Assembly: GCF_012933655.1 (NCBI RefSeq)
Contig: NZ_JABBJJ010000012.1
Coordinates: 1 to 64,000, forward strand
Reading direction: 5' to 3'
From: Pyxidicoccus fallax
GTDB lineage: Bacteria; Myxococcota; Myxococcia; Myxococcales; Myxococcaceae
DNA: 64,000 nt
The notes below the pieces were generated by a model that saw nothing but the letters and a program-made list of their open reading frames with translations, ran no database searches and was not told where the DNA came from. Below are positions 60,182 to 64,000 of this stretch, piece by piece. Each line of letters starts with the position of its first letter. The first letter of the stretch is position 1. The translations under genes and the position numbers were made by a program.

Positions 60182-61249
60182 ATGCCGCCCAACCGCCGCA
60201 ATGCCGCCCCCCAGGGGCCCGACCCCCTCCTCGCCCAGCGACGCCGAGGCGCCCTGCTCGGCCTGGCCGTGGGCAATGCCTTGTCCGTGCCCACCGCGCA
60301 CCGCCCCTTCATGGCACCTTCTTTTCCCCAGCAGGCGGAAGGGCCCTACCTCAAGCTGATGGGAGGGGGCCCCCATGAGCTGCGCAAGGGCCAGGTGACG
60401 GAAGAGGTGCAGCTCGCGTGCTGCCTCGGCCACAGCCTGAGGGACTTGCGGCGCTACGACGCCGCGGACGCGCTCCGCCGCTACCGCGCCTGGCAGCCGC
60501 ACGCCTTCGACGTCAGCGAGCCGATGAAGGCCGTCCTGGAGGAATGCGGCTCCGGCGCGCCGCCGCTGGGGGCCGGCAAGCGCGTGTGGCTGCGCGCCTT
60601 CCGCCAGCCCGCGTTCCCCGGGAGCCTCGCGCGCACCGCGCCTCTGGGCGTCTACCTGGCGGACAACGCCGCCGCGCGCACCCAGGCCTCGCTGGAGGAT
60701 TCCGCCCTCACCCACTATGACCCGCGCTGCCAGCTCGCCTGCGCCGCCTTCAACGCCGCCCTGGCGCGCGCCGTCACCAGCGGCGCCGCGCTGAAGAAGG
60801 AGGACCTCCTCTCCGCGGCGGAGTCCGGGCTCCTGCTGGCGGGCGCGGCGCTCGGCCGCTCCGCGAGCGACTACGTCCAGGAGGTGACGCACGCGGCCCA
60901 GCTGCTGCGGGAGGACCTGGAGCTGGCCCAGAAGGAGGATCCGCAGCTCTACGGGCCGGACCTGCACCTGCACCGGCCGCTGCATGCGGTGCGTGTGGCC
61001 TTCCGGCTCGCCTTCTGGGAGCTGCTCCACGCCCCCTCCGCGGAAGCCGCGCTGCTGGATGTCGTCCACCGGGGGGGCGACACGGAGGCCCACGCCGCCA
61101 TCACCGGCGCGCTGGTGGGCGCCTTCCACGGCGAGGAGGCCCTGCCCGCCGAGTGGCGCAAGGGCGTGCTGGAGGCGCTCGCCACCGTGAAGGGCCCCCT
61201 CTGGGACGTGTACCACCCGAGGCACCTGCTGGCGCTCGTCCCCGTCTGA
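60182..61249 (+). CDS. ADP-ribosylglycohydrolase-like protein with altered metal motifs
   Basis: 355 residues. The fold matches the ADP-ribosylglycohydrolase/DraG family: RGALLGLAVGNALSVPTAHR at the N-terminus and VHRGGDTEAHAAITGALVGA near the end. Canonical proteins have GDALG, TDDT and GGDTDT; here they read GNALS, TEEV and GGDTEA. Several Mg-binding Asp and the TDDT Thr are therefore changed, and normal de-ADP-ribosylation is doubtful. It may bind a ligand or be a pseudoenzyme. ATG 60182 was chosen over 60143; no strong ribosome binding site is seen. It is divergent from enolase. Confidence 0.75.
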   Translation: MPPNRRNAAPQGPDPLLAQRRRGALLGLAVGNALSVPTAHRPFMAPSFPQQAEGPYLKLMGGGPHELRKGQVTEEVQLACCLGHSLRDLRRYDAADALRRYRAWQPHAFDVSEPMKAVLEECGSGAPPLGAGKRVWLRAFRQPAFPGSLARTAPLGVYLADNAAARTQASLEDSALTHYDPRCQLACAAFNAALARAVTSGAALKKEDLLSAAESGLLLAGAALGRSASDYVQEVTHAAQLLREDLELAQKEDPQLYGPDLHLHRPLHAVRVAFRLAFWELLHAPSAEAALLDVVHRGGDTEAHAAITGALVGAFHGEEALPAEWRKGVLEALATVKGPLWDVYHPRHLLALVPV

Positions 61250-61286
61250 GGACGCCGTCGAGCCTGCGGGCCCCTGGACGCGCGAA

Positions 61287-61326
61287 GCCCGCGGAGGTGG
61301 TCCTCAGTGAGGACACCGCCGCGGGC
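61287..61326. terminator. Large hairpin between convergent genes
   Basis: Two arms of 18-19 bases pair with one mismatch and one bulge: GCCCGCGG...GGTG...TCCTC against its complement ending GCGGGC, with a 3-base loop. It lies between the ADP-ribosylglycohydrolase-like gene and a 58-residue ORF on the other strand. The absence of a T-run argues for a structural or bidirectional barrier. Confidence 0.6.
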
Positions 61327-61366
61327 CCGGTGACACACGCCGCGGCTTCGGGGCCGCGCGTTGGAA

Positions 61367-61543
61367 TCAAGACAACAGGTCGATGACCACCACGCCTCGC
61401 TGAGGCTTGTCCTCCTCCGTCTCCGTCCGGCGCCGAGGGCGGTCGTCCGGGGCGGGCAGCGGCAGCTCCACCACGGGCCTCTCATGGTCCTCGCGGCGGC
61501 GCTCACGGCGCTTGATTTCTTCGATGATGAAGGCGTCGAGCAT
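61367..61543 (-). CDS. Small (58-residue) charged protein of unknown function
   Basis: Reads MLDAFIIEEIKRRERRREDH, then a Pro/Arg-rich middle (RPVVELPLPAPDDRPRRR), and ends RGVVVIDLLS. The first 20 residues are strongly helical and charged; the hydrophobic ends around a disordered middle are a composition often kept in conserved short proteins. Codons show the strong third-position GC bias of the genome. It follows the SRPBCC gene on the same strand with a 383-base gap. I believe similar short ORFs occur in other myxobacteria but cannot verify it. Confidence 0.65.
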   Translation of the reverse strand: MLDAFIIEEIKRRERRREDHERPVVELPLPAPDDRPRRRTETEEDKPQRGVVVIDLLS

Positions 61544-61926
61544 GGGTCTATCCGTCTCCCTCAGCCTACGTACCCCGATGTACGCCCGCCGTCCCGCCCA
61601 AAAACCACGTCCACGAATCTCAGATGCAAATTAAGAACCCCGGTTCTGCACTGGGTACGTCACTGCCATCTCGCACGGTTGCTCGTCCGCCACCCGACAT
61701 CCTGGCCAGGGCAACCGTGGCATGGATGTCATGGGGGCCCCGAAATCCGGTCGGGACGATGTTCATTCTAATGCCCTCGAAATAGCCCGCAAGCGGTCCA
61801 ACTCACGGACAGACCCCGGCCATTCAGGGCGGCAATCCGCCCCGCTGACCAGGGTCGCCCGCCTGCCTGCTCCAAGGGGGCGTGACGGTGTGCGTCAGGG
61901 TCCTTCCGGACCTGGGAGGGAGGCCC
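61544..61926 (-). promoter_or_regulatory. Long leader/intergenic region before the 58-residue ORF
   Basis: 383 bases with no recognisable gene. A minus-strand promoter is possible: TTGCGG (complement of 61787-61792), a 16-base spacer and TAGAAT (complement of 61765-61770). That would give a leader of about 215 bases. A small AGAAC/GTTCT inverted repeat and an AT-rich stretch lie near 61625-61645. No known riboswitch pattern was found. Confidence 0.35.
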
Positions 61927-62352
61927 TCAGGCCCCTTCCGCGCGGCGCTTGAAGGCGTCCAGCATCTTGGGGAGCGAGGTGTCCACGAGGGCGTTGACGA
62001 TGGCCTTGGGCACCAGGGCGCCCAGGGCCATCTCCACGGTGTAGGTGGCGCGCGTCTTGCCCTCGCCCTCGGGCTCCAGCACCCAGCTGCCCTTGTTGTC
62101 CTTCATCACCTCGCCCTTGATGAAGGACCAGGCCATCCGCTTGGGGCGCTCCTCGGTGACGCGGATGGAGTAGTTGACCGTCTTCACCACATCGACCTTG
62201 TAGTGGACCTCCACCGTGTTGCCCTGCCGGTTGGAGGTGCGGATCTCCTTCACCTCCGGGAGGAACTCCGGGTAGCGCTCGTACTGGGTGATGACGTCGA
62301 AGACCTTCTCGACGGGAGCGTTGATGACGATGGTCCGCGTGGCGCCAGGCAT
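61927..62352 (-). CDS. SRPBCC (START/Bet v1-like) lipid- or ligand-binding protein
   Basis: 141 residues. Typical of the polyketide-cyclase/COQ10/RatA branch: IVINAPVEKVFDVITQYERY at the start, AWSFIKGEVMKDNKGSW in the middle, and a long C-terminal helix (PKAIVNALVDTSLPKMLDAF). Members bind hydrophobic ligands such as quinones or act on ribosomes (RatA); the role here cannot be told. GGAG lies six bases before the ATG. It starts 36 bases after the glpX stop. Confidence 0.88.
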   Translation of the reverse strand: MPGATRTIVINAPVEKVFDVITQYERYPEFLPEVKEIRTSNRQGNTVEVHYKVDVVKTVNYSIRVTEERPKRMAWSFIKGEVMKDNKGSWVLEPEGEGKTRATYTVEMALGALVPKAIVNALVDTSLPKMLDAFKRRAEGA

Positions 62353-62388
62353 GGGGTTCTCCGACAGGGCGAGAGGTGGGGGGCTACT

Positions 62389-63354
62389 CTAGAACGCGTA
62401 CCCCGGCTTCTTGTCGAACTTGTGCAGGGACTGGATGAAGCGCACGGTGCCCGTCTTACTGCGCATGACGACCGAGTGCGTCTCGCAGCCGCCGCCGAAG
62501 AAGCGCACGCCCTTGAGGAAGTCGCCGGAGGTGACGCCGGAGGCGGCGAACATCACCTCACCCTTCGCCAGCTCCTCGGCGGTGTAGATCTTCGACATGT
62601 CGGTGATGCCCATCTTCTTGGCGCGGTCGATCTCCCCCTGGTTGCGGGGGACGAGGCGGCCCTGCATGTCGCCGCCGGTGGCGCGCATGGCGGCGGCGGC
62701 GATGACGCCCTCGGGGGCGCCGCCGATGCCCATCAGCACGTCCACGCCGGTGCCCTCGAAGCAGGTGGCGATGGCGCCGGCCACGTCACCGTCCTCGATG
62801 AGGCGGATGCGGGCGCCCGCCGCGCGGACCTCCTTGATGAGGTCCGCGTGCCGCTCGCGGTCCAGCACCACCACGGTGAGGTCCTCCACGTACACCTTCA
62901 TCCTCTCCGCGATGTTGCGGAGGTTCTCCGTGGGGGACTTGCGCAGGTCGATGGCGCCGCGGGCGCGCGGGCCCACCGCGAGCTTCTCCATGTACGTGTC
63001 GGGGGCGTTGAGCAGCCCGCCCTTGCCGGCCATGGCGACCACGGAGATGGAGCCCGGGCGGCCGTAGGCGCACAGGTTGGTGCCCTCCAGCGGGTCCAGG
63101 GCGATGTCCACCTCGGGGGCGCCCTCCCCGCGCTTGCCCACCCGCTCGCCGATGTAGAGCATGGGCGCCTCGTCGCGCTCACCCTCGCCGATGACGACGG
63201 TGCCGTCGATCTGCAGGGCGTCGAAGGCGCGGCGCATGGCGTCCACGGCGGCCTGATCCGACTCGTTCTTGTTGCCGCGGCCCATCAGACGGGCGGAGGC
63301 GATGGCCGCCATCTCGGTGACGCGCACCACCTCCATTGCCAGGTTGCGATCCAT
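62389..63354 (-). CDS. glpX: Class II fructose-1,6-bisphosphatase GlpX
   Basis: Gluconeogenic Mn-dependent phosphatase (fructose 1,6-bisphosphate to fructose 6-phosphate). 321 residues, standard length. Visible motifs are GEGERDEAPMLYIGE, DIALDPLEGTN (the metal/phosphate site), DVLMGIGGAPEGV and LVPRNQGEIDRA. AGGAG lies eight bases before the ATG. It is in a same-strand run with the thioesterase upstream and the SRPBCC protein downstream. Confidence 0.96.
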   Translation of the reverse strand: MDRNLAMEVVRVTEMAAIASARLMGRGNKNESDQAAVDAMRRAFDALQIDGTVVIGEGERDEAPMLYIGERVGKRGEGAPEVDIALDPLEGTNLCAYGRPGSISVVAMAGKGGLLNAPDTYMEKLAVGPRARGAIDLRKSPTENLRNIAERMKVYVEDLTVVVLDRERHADLIKEVRAAGARIRLIEDGDVAGAIATCFEGTGVDVLMGIGGAPEGVIAAAAMRATGGDMQGRLVPRNQGEIDRAKKMGITDMSKIYTAEELAKGEVMFAASGVTSGDFLKGVRFFGGGCETHSVVMRSKTGTVRFIQSLHKFDKKPGYAF

Positions 63355-63385
63355 AGTCGTGTGCTCCTTGGGTATTCGTGGGGAT

Positions 63386-63814
63386 TCAGGGGGAAGAGCT
63401 GGAGCCCGGGGTGGGCTCGGAGGGTTTCATCAGCTGAATGATGGCGTCCGGCAGCCGGGTGGGCTTGCCGTCGCGCTTGATGCAGGCGTGCAGGGTACGT
63501 CCGGTGCACAGCAGGGTGCGCGGCTCGCCCTCGCGGAAAAGCTCGTAGGTGAACACGATGGAGGCGCGGCGCAACTCGCCCACCTGCACGCGGATGACGA
63601 GCAGGTCGTCGTAACGCGCGGGTGACTTGTACTGGCAGCTCGCCTCGGCGACGGGCAGCTGGAGGCCGGAGCGCTCCATGTCGGCATAGCTGCCGCCGTG
63701 CGCGCGGAAGAACTCGCTGCGGGCGAACTCGAAGTAGCGGAAGTAGTTCGCGTAATAGACGACACCCATCTGATCCGTGTCGCCGTAGATGACGCGAAGC
63801 CGGGCCTCGACCAT
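63386..63814 (-). CDS. Acyl-CoA thioesterase, YbgC/4-hydroxybenzoyl-CoA family
   Basis: 142 residues, a hotdog-fold thioesterase. The catalytic motif is YGDTDQMGVVYYANYFRYFE, with the Asp in the usual place of the YbgC family. The Tol-Pal-linked YbgC acts on short-chain or phospholipid-related acyl-CoAs, but no tol genes are near. ATG 63814 was chosen because the fold starts there; ribosome binding is unclear and an upstream GTG is possible. The final 15 residues are Pro/Ser-rich. Confidence 0.88.
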   Translation of the reverse strand: MVEARLRVIYGDTDQMGVVYYANYFRYFEFARSEFFRAHGGSYADMERSGLQLPVAEASCQYKSPARYDDLLVIRVQVGELRRASIVFTYELFREGEPRTLLCTGRTLHACIKRDGKPTRLPDAIIQLMKPSEPTPGSSSSP

Positions 63815-63913
63815 GAGGGCGCGCAAGCTAACAGCGCCCCCGTCAGCGTCCAAGCAGTCGCGCCCCTTGTTGGTTGCTTCTGACCATCCGACCGGGGCAC
63901 TTTTCTAATACGT

Positions 63914-64000
63914 ATGATTCGAGCCCTCCTGCTGGTGACGGCCCTGGCCGCCCTGCCCGCCTTGGCGAAGCCGCCGCGGCTGACGCTCTTCATCTCGGTG
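63914..64000 (+). CDS. Start of a secreted protein (truncated by the window edge)
   Basis: Only 29 codons are visible. They read MIRALLLVTALAALPALAKP and then RLTLFISV, a clear signal peptide with a cleavage site near ALA-KP. The rest and the function are outside the window. The gene is divergent from the thioesterase with a 99-base gap, and TAATAC lies just before the ATG. Confidence 0.6.
   Translation, partial: MIRALLLVTALAALPALAKPPRLTLFISV

Overview
The window is high-GC DNA (roughly 70% G+C) with densely packed genes in long same-strand runs. It comes almost certainly from a myxobacterium of the Myxococcus/Corallococcus/Pyxidicoccus group. The signs are two proteins ending in MYXO-CTERM-type sorting tails, Ser/Thr kinases fused to signalling ATPases, a DUF4215 Cys-rich lipoprotein, a DUF4388 response regulator, a LexA box of the Myxococcus type, and many multi-receiver histidine kinases. 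I see no rRNA, tRNA, CRISPR array, insertion sequence or prophage.

Layout. 1-6549 (minus): the RNA-repair pair Pnkp (cut by the left edge) and Hen1, preceded by a MalT/LuxR-type ATPase regulator. The short gap before hen1 can fold into a three-way junction. 6870-12557: a secreted YVTN-propeller/di-heme peroxidase fusion, convergent with a TonB-dependent receptor and a small Cys-rich lipoprotein. 12749-18897: a ribbon-helix-helix protein with a 54-residue partner, a BamE-like lipoprotein, yacG-cpsB-UPF0104, a quinone oxidoreductase, an unknown membrane protein and a DUF5694 lipoprotein. 19273-24623: a three-gene operon of kinase-STAND ATPase, PEGA protein and DUF4215 lipoprotein. 24663-35940: an arginase-family enzyme, an HtrA protease, a pseudokinase with a tandem-repeat linker, and several two-component and GspE-N/DUF4388 signalling proteins.

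35956-53324 (all minus) is the most coherent unit. A REC-GAF-PAS-kinase-REC-REC-GGDEF protein overlaps a membrane histidine kinase, followed by a FecR-domain protein. Next come a promoter and a GEMM (cyclic di-GMP-I class) riboswitch, then five tightly packed genes: a TolB-like propeller with a MYXO-CTERM tail, an Ig-like secreted protein whose best start is CTG, a 1213-residue outer-membrane barrel protein, a second MYXO-CTERM protein and an FHA protein. I read this as a second-messenger-controlled cell-surface operon lying beside a (probably degenerate) cyclic-di-GMP-type sensor.

53432-64000: lexA with its operator between the promoter hexamers; a TPR lipoprotein and a CsgG/FlgO-like barrel protein; the minus-strand run eno-surE-LysM/M23-small hypothetical; a divergent ADP-ribosylglycohydrolase-like protein lacking canonical metal motifs; an unlisted 58-residue ORF; an SRPBCC protein, glpX, a YbgC-type thioesterase, and the start of a secreted protein cut by the right edge.
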